From contig JBFHDK010000064.1 in NCBI GenBank assembly GCA_041584755.1, forward strand, positions 1 through 17,080: a DNA stretch of 17,080 bases. Direction: 5' to 3'. Below, in pieces: positions 1-6,995 of the stretch. Positions within the stretch are counted from its first letter, which is position 1. Each line of letters opens with the position of its first letter. The DNA is from HB2-32-21 sp003448675. Lineage in GTDB: Bacteria > Pseudomonadota > Gammaproteobacteria > Pseudomonadales > Porticoccaceae. The translations under genes and the position numbers were made by a program. The notes beneath the pieces were generated by a model. That model saw only the letters and a program-made list of their open reading frames with translations, was not told where the DNA came from and did not search any database.

Positions 1-11
1 AGTTCTCCCAT
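1..11 (-). CDS. Start of a leftward gene, cut by the window edge
   Basis: Only the first codons are inside the window (Met-Gly-Glu then a partial codon). The start is supported by a clear Shine-Dalgarno sequence, AGGAGAG on the minus strand at positions 16-22, four bases before the ATG whose first base is position 11. The product cannot be named from three codons. The gene would be divergent from the hydrolase at 197, and the two share about 185 bp of upstream sequence containing a direct repeat and an inverted repeat. Confidence 0.5.
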
Positions 12-55
12 GATTCTCTCCTGTGTTAGTGTTTAAAAGTCATAGTTTGAAAATG

Positions 56-82
56 AAAGTAATCGTAAAAAAAAGTAATCGT
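56..82. repeat. Tandem direct repeat AAAGTAATCGT
   Basis: The 11-mer AAAGTAATCGT occurs at 56-66 and again, exactly, at 72-82, separated by five A-rich bases. It lies between the left-edge gene and the hydrolase. Paired direct repeats in a divergent promoter region may be regulator-binding sites, but no known operator is recognised. Confidence 0.5.
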
Positions 83-92
83 TAAAAATTGT

Positions 93-123
93 CCGGGTGA
101 TAAGAACAGCTAATACCACCCGG
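93..123. repeat. Inverted repeat CCGGGTG / CACCCGG
   Basis: CCGGGTG at 93-99 is exactly complementary to CACCCGG at 117-123, with a 17-base spacer. No T-run follows, so it is not a typical intrinsic terminator. It could be an operator or a 5' leader hairpin of the hydrolase gene, which starts about 70 bp downstream. Confidence 0.4.
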
Positions 124-196
124 GTCAACGGATCAATACGCACAACTTGCGAAGCAGGCCTTAGGGTCTGTATCAACATCTTGCGGGGGAGGGGAC

Positions 197-1288
197 GTGA
201 TTCCAGAGGAATATCAACAAAAGCTGGACCAGCTGCAGGCGCGCCTTCTGGCCTGGCTGCGCGCTTACGAGCAGGAAAACGAAGTGCTGGAGTTCGGGGC
301 GCTACAGAAATCCCAGCAGCGGCTGGCGGATGCCGCCGGTGACCTGTTTGCTGTCGCGGCCGCTGACTATGCGAAGCTGATTCCGCCGGATGCCTGCGCT
401 GATTTACACCTGCGCCTGAACACGGCGCTAAGCTATTTTAAAGAGGCCCACGAGGTCTACCTGAGCGGTGGCGGTCCCGCCTTTAATAATGTCTTTTTAC
501 GCAGTCGGGTTCTGTTTGGCAAGGGTCTGGAACGCCTATACAAGGCGCGTATGGAGTTGCCGTTACTGGAAGCTTTCTGGTTTACAAAAGCCGCACTGGC
601 CGACAAGGAAAAACTCGATCCGCTGTTTCCAAATGCCGAGCAGGCGGTGGGCATCATTCGTAAACCGGCGACGCCCGATCACGCTCACTATTCCCTTTAC
701 GTGCCGGAATGCTATGAGCACCAGCAAAGCTGGCCGCTTATCGTTGCGCTGCATGGCGGCTATGGCAGTGGCGAAGATTATCTGTGGGCCTGGTTAAGGC
801 CCGCTCGAAGCAAGGGTTATATTGTGCTGGCGCCCAAGTCCCTGGATGTCACCTGGTCGGTGCTGAACCCGCCGTTGGATAGCGCCTCGATCAAAGCCTG
901 CATCGAGGAGGTCAGCGCTGAATACAATATTGACCGGGAGCGCATCTATCTGACCGGACTTTCCGATGGCGGCACCTTCAGTTACCTGGCCGCTTTTACC
1001 CTGCCGGATTTATTCGCCGCGGTGGCGCCCATTGCCGGGGAGTTGAGTCAGGTGGCCGATCCCATGCTGCGCAAAAAAGCCGCTAATGACGTGCCTTTTT
1101 ATGTTATCCACGGAGCCCACGACCATATCTTTAATATCGTTTCTATTCGCAGTACCTGTGGTCTGCTGGAGCACCTCAATTACGACCTCAAGTTTGATGA
1201 GCTGGAGGGCTGGGGGCACGCCTACCCCTATACAATTAATGAGGAGCGGGTATTACCTTGGTTTGAATCGCTGGATACGAACAATTGA
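197..1288 (+). CDS. Alpha/beta hydrolase (esterase/phospholipase-like) with helical N-terminal extension
   Basis: The protein has 363 residues. Residues about 165-355 form an alpha/beta-hydrolase domain. Visible elements are the oxyanion-side HGG (186-188), the nucleophile elbow GLSDGG with Ser256, an acid candidate Asp309 in GAHDH, and the catalytic His341 in GWGHAYP. This pattern resembles the carboxylesterase/phospholipase and PHB-depolymerase-like esterases, which hydrolyse esters. The first 160 residues are predicted mostly helical, do not belong to the catalytic fold, and are not recognised. No signal peptide is visible, so the protein is probably cytoplasmic. The start is GTG, chosen because the purine-rich GGGGGAGGGGA lies immediately before it and the N-terminus has no better ATG. 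It converges on the methyltransferase gene with a 42-bp gap. Substrate unknown. Confidence 0.85.
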   Translation: MIPEEYQQKLDQLQARLLAWLRAYEQENEVLEFGALQKSQQRLADAAGDLFAVAAADYAKLIPPDACADLHLRLNTALSYFKEAHEVYLSGGGPAFNNVFLRSRVLFGKGLERLYKARMELPLLEAFWFTKAALADKEKLDPLFPNAEQAVGIIRKPATPDHAHYSLYVPECYEHQQSWPLIVALHGGYGSGEDYLWAWLRPARSKGYIVLAPKSLDVTWSVLNPPLDSASIKACIEEVSAEYNIDRERIYLTGLSDGGTFSYLAAFTLPDLFAAVAPIAGELSQVADPMLRKKAANDVPFYVIHGAHDHIFNIVSIRSTCGLLEHLNYDLKFDELEGWGHAYPYTINEERVLPWFESLDTNN

Positions 1289-1330
1289 AGGCCCATTTGC
1301 CGCCTATATGGCCGGTTCCGCCCGGTTGTT

Positions 1331-2140
1331 TCAGGAAGCGGGCTTAGTGGCCACGGCAATCAATGCGTTCCATGACAGGGGCTCGCCATGGTCAAGAAGA
1401 GCCTGAACACCGTCGATAATATGTTGGTGGATATCACCGATGACACCGTAATCCTGGCATTCCAGTTGGCTGGCCGTTCTCACCGTACTCTTGTAAATCA
1501 GATCCAGTAACTGACGCGGGTTGTCAGCGGGCCAGTTTAGGCTGACTTCTTCAACGCGGATATCCTCAAAACCGTGGTTTTCCAGCAGTGCTTTTGCGAC
1601 TTCCGGTTCGCTATAGCGGAACAGGGGTGGGCTTGCTTTTGCTAGGGTATCCTTGCCGTGGATATCGATGGCGGCAAATATCAGTTCAATAAGCGGGTTT
1701 ACCCGAGGGGCGCCCCAGACGCTAAATCCGTATTTACCGCCGGGGCAGAGAACGCGGTGAGCGTGGCCAATAGCCTTTTCAGGTTGTTCCAGATAGTCCA
1801 GGCCGAAGGGACAGAGCACGGCATCAAAAAAGCCGTCGGGGAAAATCAGTGACTCCGCATCGCCCTCATAGAATAGAGCGTCGGGAAAACTGCGCTGGGC
1901 CTGAGCAATCATGGCCCCGGCAATATCGATACCGGTTGCGATGGCGCCCCGTGCGTGGGCGGAGCCGGCTACGTAACCCGGTCCGGTGGCGACATCAAGC
2001 ACCTGCATGCCTGCACCGACTCCGGCCGCATCGAGCAGGGGGTCGGCCGCTCGGGCGGTGATTTTGCCAAGGTGTAAGTCGTAGGCCGAGGCCTTTTCAT
2101 TCCAGCCGGTTTGCTGTTGTTCCTTGAAATTCTCACTCAT
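1331..2140 (-). CDS. SAM-dependent class I methyltransferase (UbiE/Methyltransf_11 type)
   Basis: The protein has 269 residues and is cytoplasmic. It carries the Rossmann methyltransferase motifs: motif I VLDVATGPG (47-55) for the SAM methionine and ribose, GID (70-72) as the acidic end of strand 2, GDAESL (93-98) for the adenine side, and the post-motif RVLCPGGKYGFSVW (129-142). The order and spacing fit the UbiE/Methyltransf_11 group, which methylates small molecules such as quinone intermediates and other metabolites. The acceptor cannot be deduced. Only 27 bp separate it from the upstream SPFH gene on the same strand, so the two are probably co-transcribed, possibly with the multicopper oxidase. 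The Shine-Dalgarno before its ATG is weak. Confidence 0.85.
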   Translation of the reverse strand: MSENFKEQQQTGWNEKASAYDLHLGKITARAADPLLDAAGVGAGMQVLDVATGPGYVAGSAHARGAIATGIDIAGAMIAQAQRSFPDALFYEGDAESLIFPDGFFDAVLCPFGLDYLEQPEKAIGHAHRVLCPGGKYGFSVWGAPRVNPLIELIFAAIDIHGKDTLAKASPPLFRYSEPEVAKALLENHGFEDIRVEEVSLNWPADNPRQLLDLIYKSTVRTASQLECQDYGVIGDIHQHIIDGVQALLDHGEPLSWNALIAVATKPAS

Positions 2141-2167
2141 TAGAAATTCTACTGGTCCCAGGCTAAC

Positions 2168-3034
2168 TTATCTTGTTGAAGCGTTACCCCGGTTGTCTCT
2201 GTTATTTAGGGATTTCTGATCCAGAATCATGCTGAAGCCCTGCATGTTGGCCGGGATCACCACGACGCCACCCTCATTTTCAGCAAAGGTTTTCAGGGCT
2301 TCGTTTAGTTCATGCTGGAGGTATTCGGGGGTCAGGGAGGAGTTGATAATGGCGTTGGCTTCGGCAATGCCCCGGGCGCGGGCGATTTCAATTTCCGCAT
2401 CCTTGCCGGCGATTTCCACTTCGACTTTCTTGGCTTCGAGGGTCTTTTGTGCCTGTACGGCTTTCTGGATGGCTGCCTCAATAGTGGGGTCGGTGTTCAA
2501 AGCGCGCACCGCAACACGGGTGATGGTGAAAATGCCGTCGTCCTTTGCGTCTAGCTTGGCTTGGAGGTTTTCGGCAATACCCGTGCGTAGTACATCCCGG
2601 TTACGGTGTAATTCCAGCGAATCGATTTTGGTGACCTCCTCGTAGATCACGTCCCGACCTTCCCGGAAAACGATGCCGTAGGCGGGCAGCAAGGCCTCCG
2701 GCCCCTCGGCGTAGGCGGCCGCGTATTTGACCATCATCTCCGCGATCTTCTCCGGCGCCACCTTGTAGTAGATGCTGACATCCAGGTCTTTTAATCTCAG
2801 ATTGTCTCTAGCTTTTGGCGTCAAGTCATTAAAATCTATGACTATTTCTTTGGATGAGAATTCGTAGGCGCGAGTCAAAATGGGTAGCTTCCAGTTCAGC
2901 CCCGGGTTTGTCTCGTTCATATCAACGGTGCCCATGGTTTTTTCCACGGCGACATTACCGCTGTCCACCACATAGAAGCTGCTGGCCGCCAGGGCCAAGG
3001 CGAAAACGCTGAGCACGATTGAGAGAGCCTTCAT
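2168..3034 (-). CDS. SPFH/Band 7 (prohibitin-like) membrane protein
   Basis: The protein has 288 residues. An N-terminal hydrophobic segment (about 4-22) anchors it in the inner membrane. It is followed by a prohibitin-like SPFH domain (about 23-190) with the typical opening VDSGNVAVEKTMGTV and a PGLNWKLP motif. A charged, Ala/Glu-rich coiled-coil region then runs from about 190 to 240 (KKVEVEIAGKDAEIEIARAR). Family members form large oligomeric rings that organise membrane domains or regulate membrane proteases, as HflK/HflC do for FtsH. Here the gene stands alone without an HflK/HflC partner. The start ATG has a good SD (AAGGAAG on the minus strand). It lies 64 bp after the multicopper oxidase and 27 bp before the methyltransferase. 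Its link to either neighbour is unknown. Confidence 0.88.
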   Translation of the reverse strand: MKALSIVLSVFALALAASSFYVVDSGNVAVEKTMGTVDMNETNPGLNWKLPILTRAYEFSSKEIVIDFNDLTPKARDNLRLKDLDVSIYYKVAPEKIAEMMVKYAAAYAEGPEALLPAYGIVFREGRDVIYEEVTKIDSLELHRNRDVLRTGIAENLQAKLDAKDDGIFTITRVAVRALNTDPTIEAAIQKAVQAQKTLEAKKVEVEIAGKDAEIEIARARGIAEANAIINSSLTPEYLQHELNEALKTFAENEGGVVVIPANMQGFSMILDQKSLNNRDNRGNASTR

Positions 3035-3098
3035 GGGGACTTCTTCCTTAGTTGGTAACGCTTATGCAATCACTGTACTTGAAAAGCACTCAGCACTT

Positions 3099-4088
3099 TT
3101 ACTTTTCTGTATCTTCCTTTGGCAGCACCCGCCAGCGGGTAATCATCCCGGCAGTGATGTGGTCCGCCACATGGCAATGGTAGAGCCAGGTGCCGGGGTT
3201 ATCCGCGTTCATGGTCACGGAAGTCATGGTGGCCGGCATCAGGTTGATGACGTCGGTACGCCGACCGCCATTCAGCACGGTTTTTCCGTGCCAGTGGGCG
3301 GTGTGCAGATCCACCTCGGAGCCCATGCCAATCAAATGCCAGCGAATTCTATCCCCTTCGCGGGCTTCCAGTCCTTTGAGATGGCCAAAAATATAGCCGT
3401 TCATGGCATGCATCAAGCCGCCTTCCTCGCCATCTTCTTCATCGAACACCATAAACATTGTAGTGAAGCTTCTATCGATGTCCTTGGGCCGGGGATCCTT
3501 GGCAGAGCGAGCCATACCTTTGGCGGTGACCACGATGCTACCAATCAGGCCAGCGTAGACTTCCTCGACGGGTTTTACGTGGGAGTGATAGACCCAGACT
3601 ATTGAGGAGGGGTCAGCAGGGCCCGGGCCCGATTCTTCATCCAGACGCCAGGTATAGGTGAAACTTTCGCCGGGAGGCACGATACCGCCAGCGCCGCGCA
3701 AATCGGCGCCGTCATTATCCTCGTCATAGAGTACACCGTGGGGGTGCATGGACAGAGGGCGGTCGGTCATGTTTTTGAAATGAACCTTGAGCGTGTCGCC
3801 CACCTCACCAATCAACTGGGGGCCCATAATGCCCATCCATTCGGGCTGTGTGACCTTGGTCGTATAGCTGCCGTCGGTATAGGCGTAGTAGCGCATTTTT
3901 GCGTAGCGCGTGGTCTCGCCCCAGGGGCCGAGCCCGTGTCCGGGCCTGATATGGTTTTTGCCACCAGGGGCGTAATCCCACTCAGTGTTTTCCGCGCTAA
4001 CCCAGTATTCCCGTATCTGGTTGGCCTGGGCGGGCACGCTCAACAGCAGGGGAATCAGACAGAGCACTAATTTTTTAGCGGATATCAT
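3099..4088 (-). CDS. Two-domain multicopper oxidase, exported
   Basis: The protein has 329 residues. It has a signal peptide (KK then a Leu-rich core, probably cut after A-Q-A at 22) and two cupredoxin domains. All trinuclear-cluster histidines are visible: H115/H117 (MHPHG), H168/H170 (YHSH), H265/H267 (HWHG) and H304/H306 (YHCHV). The type 1 copper ligands occur only in domain 2: H262, C305, H310 and M315. The matching place in domain 1 reads HSH...AGL, lacking Cys and Met. Two-domain enzymes of this kind work as trimers and oxidise phenols, metal ions or other one-electron donors while reducing oxygen to water. The substrate is not shown by sequence. A Fur-type operator overlaps its promoter, so an iron-related role such as ferroxidase is attractive but unproven. 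The start is supported by GGAG nine bases upstream. Confidence 0.92.
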   Translation of the reverse strand: MISAKKLVLCLIPLLLSVPAQANQIREYWVSAENTEWDYAPGGKNHIRPGHGLGPWGETTRYAKMRYYAYTDGSYTTKVTQPEWMGIMGPQLIGEVGDTLKVHFKNMTDRPLSMHPHGVLYDEDNDGADLRGAGGIVPPGESFTYTWRLDEESGPGPADPSSIVWVYHSHVKPVEEVYAGLIGSIVVTAKGMARSAKDPRPKDIDRSFTTMFMVFDEEDGEEGGLMHAMNGYIFGHLKGLEAREGDRIRWHLIGMGSEVDLHTAHWHGKTVLNGGRRTDVINLMPATMTSVTMNADNPGTWLYHCHVADHITAGMITRWRVLPKEDTEK

Positions 4089-4145
4089 CTAGCACAACTC
4101 CAGATTAGGTGTATTCAACAGGGCTTCATTATAAGAACGGTTGCC

Positions 4146-4175
4146 ATTATAGGGTTGATGCAAATCAAATGCGAA
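4146..4175 (-). promoter_or_regulatory. Predicted promoter of the multicopper oxidase unit
   Basis: On the minus strand a perfect -10 TATAAT (plus-strand 4146-4151) is preceded by TTCGCA (4170-4175, four of six matches to the -35 consensus) at 18-bp spacing. The -35 lies inside the Fur-type palindrome, so a bound repressor would block RNA polymerase. A second TATAAT lies closer to the gene at 4128-4133 and could be an alternative -10. Confidence 0.5.
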
Positions 4176-4193
4176 TGAGAATTATTTGCATTT
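4167..4193. promoter_or_regulatory. Fur box (ferric uptake regulator operator)
   Basis: A 27-bp imperfect palindrome centred on 4180 pairs at 10 of 13 positions. Its core TGAGAATTATTTGCA (4176-4190) matches 11 of 14 defined positions of the Fur 7-1-7 consensus TGATAATNATTATCA and contains the very typical AATGAGAATTATT. A perfect ATGCAAAT/ATTTGCAT pair (4158-4165 and 4184-4191) partly overlaps it. The -35 elements of both divergent promoters fall within the palindrome, so iron-loaded Fur should repress both units together. Zur or another Fur-family member is the main alternative. Confidence 0.75.
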
Positions 4194-4214
4194 AGAATTC
4201 TGAGCTCATATTAT
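4186..4214 (+). promoter_or_regulatory. Predicted promoter of the porin-FMN-PepSY unit
   Basis: TTGCAT (4186-4191, sharing TTG with the -35 consensus) is followed after exactly 17 bp by TATTAT (4209-4214, five of six matches to the -10). The -35 overlaps the right half of the Fur-type palindrome. Transcription would begin about 145 bp before the porin ATG, leaving a long 5' leader in which I see no recognisable riboswitch. Confidence 0.45.
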
Positions 4215-4367
4215 CGCTGCCCGGCACGGGGCTCTTTATTGGTAAATACATGAGTCCACAATCGAACTAAGGCGAGTTTGGGCGCCCCGAACCAAGTGGC
4301 GCAGACGGCCGAATAGTAAAACACGATTAGGAACTAACTTTCTGACACAAACGAGGTGGAATTATTT

Positions 4368-5579
4368 ATGAAAAAGCATTTGGTAACCATGACAGCGGCA
4401 ATGACCGCGCTAGGCTTGTCTACCGCGACCAGTCACGCGGCCAGTGAAGAGGTAAGCATGGCTGAGGTTATGGCTCTGTTAAAAGCCCAGCAAGCTGAAA
4501 TCGAACAGCTGAAACAGCAACTGTCCAGTACTAATCAAAAAGTGGAAGCCACGGCCGGGGCCGTGGAGAGTGTGGCTTCCAGCGCCGAGAGCATTGCCAA
4601 AGTTGCCGACTGGGCCGACCGCACCCATATCGGTGGCTATGGAGAGATCCATTATAACGACAAGGAAAACGGTAAGCGGGATGAAATCGACAACCACCGC
4701 TTTGTGTTGTTTATTGAGCACGAATTCAATGACAAGGTGCGCTTAATGTCCGAGGTGGAGTTGGAGCATTCCCTGTCGGGGGATGGCAAAAACGGCGAAG
4801 TGGAAGTGGAGCAAGCCTTTATCGAATGGGATTACGCGCAAAACCATAGTGTCTCCATCGGACAGTTCCTTCTGCCCGTGGGCATTATTAACGAAACCCA
4901 TGAACCCGATACCTTTTATGGCGTCGAGCGTAATGCCGTGGAAAAAAACATTATTCCCGCTACCTGGTGGGAAGCGGGGGTAAAACTCCAGGGCGAAATT
5001 ATGCCCGCCTTAAGTTATGACCTGGCGGTACACAGTGGTCTGAATACTGATTTCAGTGGTAGCAAGGCTTTCAATATAAGAAGTGGGCGTGAAAAGGTCA
5101 GCCAGGCCTCCGCGGAGGAATTCGCCTACACGGGGCGTTTGAAATACACCGGCTTGCCAGGCCTGGAACTGGCTCTCTCCGTACAGTATCAGGAAGATCT
5201 TACCCAGGGTCTTGGCACCGATAAGGCGGACGCACTGCTCTACGAAGGTCATTTTTGGTATCAGACCGACACATTTGGTCTGCGCGGCCTCTATGCCGCC
5301 TGGGACATTGACGGCAATGAGGCCGAAGCCTTTGGTCGTGATGAGCAGGACGGTTGGTACATTGAGCCTTCCTGGCGTTTGACCCCGCAGCTGGGTGTGT
5401 TTGCCCGCTACAGTGAATGGGATAACAATGCCGGCAACAACACCGACACCGAAGTGGAGCAAATTGACCTTGGCTTGAACTACTGGCTGGTTGAAAATGT
5501 CGTCCTCAAAATGGACTGGGCCGACCAGAGCAATGGCGACGGCGACAGCTTTAATCTGGGTGTTGGCTGGAGTTTCTAA
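4368..5579 (+). CDS. Outer-membrane porin, phosphate-selective porin O/P type
   Basis: The protein has 403 residues. A signal peptide (MKKH..., probably cut after T-S-H-A) is followed by a short coiled coil (about 30-75, with KAQQAEIEQLKQQL). A beta-barrel follows from the GGYGEIHYN strand to the C-terminal LGVGWSF, whose final Phe is the outer-membrane barrel assembly signal. Strand-like repeats such as RFVLFIEHEFNDKVRLMSEV fit the O/P porin family. Members form trimers for passive uptake of anions or other small solutes. Selectivity here is not readable, and many barrel segments are rich in Asp and Glu, which argues against assuming phosphate. I chose ATG 4368 over the in-frame GTG at 4356 because the SD GAGGTGG (4353-4359) overlaps that GTG and lies eight bases before the ATG. 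It is first in a unit with the next two genes and sits under a Fur-type operator. Confidence 0.88.
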   Translation: MKKHLVTMTAAMTALGLSTATSHAASEEVSMAEVMALLKAQQAEIEQLKQQLSSTNQKVEATAGAVESVASSAESIAKVADWADRTHIGGYGEIHYNDKENGKRDEIDNHRFVLFIEHEFNDKVRLMSEVELEHSLSGDGKNGEVEVEQAFIEWDYAQNHSVSIGQFLLPVGIINETHEPDTFYGVERNAVEKNIIPATWWEAGVKLQGEIMPALSYDLAVHSGLNTDFSGSKAFNIRSGREKVSQASAEEFAYTGRLKYTGLPGLELALSVQYQEDLTQGLGTDKADALLYEGHFWYQTDTFGLRGLYAAWDIDGNEAEAFGRDEQDGWYIEPSWRLTPQLGVFARYSEWDNNAGNNTDTEVEQIDLGLNYWLVENVVLKMDWADQSNGDGDSFNLGVGWSF

Positions 5580-5611
5580 GCCAGCGGACCCGCTTGAATA
5601 CAGGCGTGTAA

Positions 5612-6160
5612 ATGATGCGCGTGCTCAAAACTTTCCTTGGCGCCACGTTGTTTCTTAGCTGTGTGCTCAGTAATGCCAAAGGCACGTATATGGAGCCGAA
5701 AGTCTTCCTGGAGGAGGCTTTCGGCTCCGCGCCTTTTACCATGCAAACCCTCTGGCTCAACGCTGAGGACAAGCAACGGGGCAGGGAGATATTTAATCGC
5801 GATTACCAGGGTTTTCGTCTGCGCTACTGGCAGGGGGATGAAAAGACTGCCTGGATCATGGATGAGGTCGGCAAAACCCGGCCCATCACCTTTGGTATCC
5901 TAATCAGTAACGGCCGTATCGAAAAGGTCGAGGTGCTGGAGTTTCGCGAAAGTCGAGGTTGGGAAATCCGCCACCCGTTTTTTACCAGCCAGTTTACTGG
6001 CCTGAGTCTTGATGAGGGAAAGCTTAGCGGCCCAATCGATGGTATTACCGGCGCCACTTTGTCTGTGAAAGCCGCCAAACGGGTTGCCCGCTTCACCCTT
6101 TATCTGCACGGCAGAACAGGTATCGCCGCTGAATCCAGTGCAGTTTTAGTGAATGAATAA
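5612..6160 (+). CDS. Exported FMN-binding domain protein (covalent flavin acceptor)
   Basis: The protein has 182 residues with an N-terminal signal peptide (about 1-22; LKTFLGATLFLSCVLSNA). The FMN-binding domain occupies the rest. Near its end, D143-G-I-T-G-A-T149-L matches the flavinylation motif (DxxTGAT-like) in which ApbE links FMN to the Thr through a phosphoester. Thr149 is therefore the likely flavin site. Such domains carry electrons outside the cytoplasm in NqrC, RnfG and many stand-alone redox proteins. No ApbE gene is in the window, so flavinylation must come from elsewhere. It lies 32 bp after the porin and overlaps the PepSY gene by 8 bp, so the two are surely coupled. Two adjacent ATGs (5612 and 5615) are possible starts and both have only a weak SD. 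A role as an iron or other terminal reductase is inference. Confidence 0.87.
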   Translation: MMRVLKTFLGATLFLSCVLSNAKGTYMEPKVFLEEAFGSAPFTMQTLWLNAEDKQRGREIFNRDYQGFRLRYWQGDEKTAWIMDEVGKTRPITFGILISNGRIEKVEVLEFRESRGWEIRHPFFTSQFTGLSLDEGKLSGPIDGITGATLSVKAAKRVARFTLYLHGRTGIAAESSAVLVNE

Positions 6161-6926
6161 AAACGATTCTTGGATAAGCGGGCAGTTAAAACGCTGGCAT
6201 CGGCGCCTGGGTCTGTGTGCGGCGTTGTTTGTGCTGGTATTGGCCGCAACAGGTCTGACGCTGAACCATACCAGTGAACTGGATCTGGATAGTAAGCAGC
6301 TGAACTGGTCGGTGCTATTGGCCTGGTATGGCATTGAATCCAGTAGCGACTTATACAGCTTTCCCCTGGGCCAACAGCTGGTGACCCTGGTCGGTGAAGA
6401 GTTATTCGTTGATACGCGGGAAATAGCCCACTGCAGTGGCCAATTGAGCGGCGCCCAGCGCCTGCCCGGTAGCGGGCTGGCGGTGCTGGCCTGCGGTGAT
6501 GAGCTGTTTGTGCTGACTCCCGAACTGGAGCTCGTGGAACGTCTAGGTTCGGCCCACGGCCTGCCGTCGCCCCTTAGCCGTATCGGTCTGGCAGAGGCGA
6601 AACTTGTTATCTCCAATGGCGCCCGGTTTTTCTGGGCCGATATTGAAACGCTCAGCTGGGAGTCTGTGCCCGAAGCCGGCCAGGCTATACAGGACGTGGC
6701 GCAATGGTCCAGTGCCAGGGCGACGCCTCCCGAACTCAGTGAAGCCCTCGGCAAACACTTTGTTGGCGAGGGTTTGTCCCTGGAGCGCATCCTGCTGGAC
6801 ATTCACAGTGGCCGGATCCTGGGCGGCTGGGGCGTTTATTTGATGGATGCCATGGCCATTGTTTTTATAGTGCTCGCGGTCAGCGGTTTGCTGATGTGGC
6901 GGCGGGAAGCAAAATCACGAGAATAG
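6153..6926 (+). CDS. PepSY-associated transmembrane protein
   Basis: The protein has 257 residues and two membrane segments. The first (about 20-38) follows WHRRLGL with His16 on the cytoplasmic side. The second is C-terminal (about 231-249), preceded by LLDIHSGRILGGWG with His218. The intervening 190 residues should be periplasmic and hold a pair of cysteines (C94, C114) that could form a disulfide. This layout is that of short PepSY_TM proteins related to the PiuB and sulfite/iron-reductase-like membrane group, in which the histidines may bind haem. It starts within the end of the FMN-binding gene (ATG 6153, upstream stop 6158-6160) and has no SD of its own, indicating translational coupling. 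Together they would form an inner-membrane to periplasm electron path. The donor and acceptor are unknown. Confidence 0.82.
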   Translation: MNKNDSWISGQLKRWHRRLGLCAALFVLVLAATGLTLNHTSELDLDSKQLNWSVLLAWYGIESSSDLYSFPLGQQLVTLVGEELFVDTREIAHCSGQLSGAQRLPGSGLAVLACGDELFVLTPELELVERLGSAHGLPSPLSRIGLAEAKLVISNGARFFWADIETLSWESVPEAGQAIQDVAQWSSARATPPELSEALGKHFVGEGLSLERILLDIHSGRILGGWGVYLMDAMAIVFIVLAVSGLLMWRREAKSRE

Positions 6927-6995
6927 ATGCCTGGCACGCGGGCCGAAGTTATATACGCTTGGCGCCCTCAGCTAACAACTCAAGCCGGGGTATCC

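Noticed and set aside
3060..3098. Near-palindrome around AAAAGTGCTGAGTGCTTTT between the oxidase and the SPFH gene
   Set aside because: After the A/T ends the pairing relies on G-T wobbles and leaves no room for a loop, so it is not a credible terminator.
3033..3605. A 190-codon open frame on the plus strand
   Set aside because: It lies antisense to the multicopper oxidase, whose copper motifs are complete; its composition (His/Gly-rich) is a shadow of that gene.
4356..4367. GTG start for the porin four codons upstream
   Set aside because: The GTG is part of the Shine-Dalgarno sequence serving ATG 4368.
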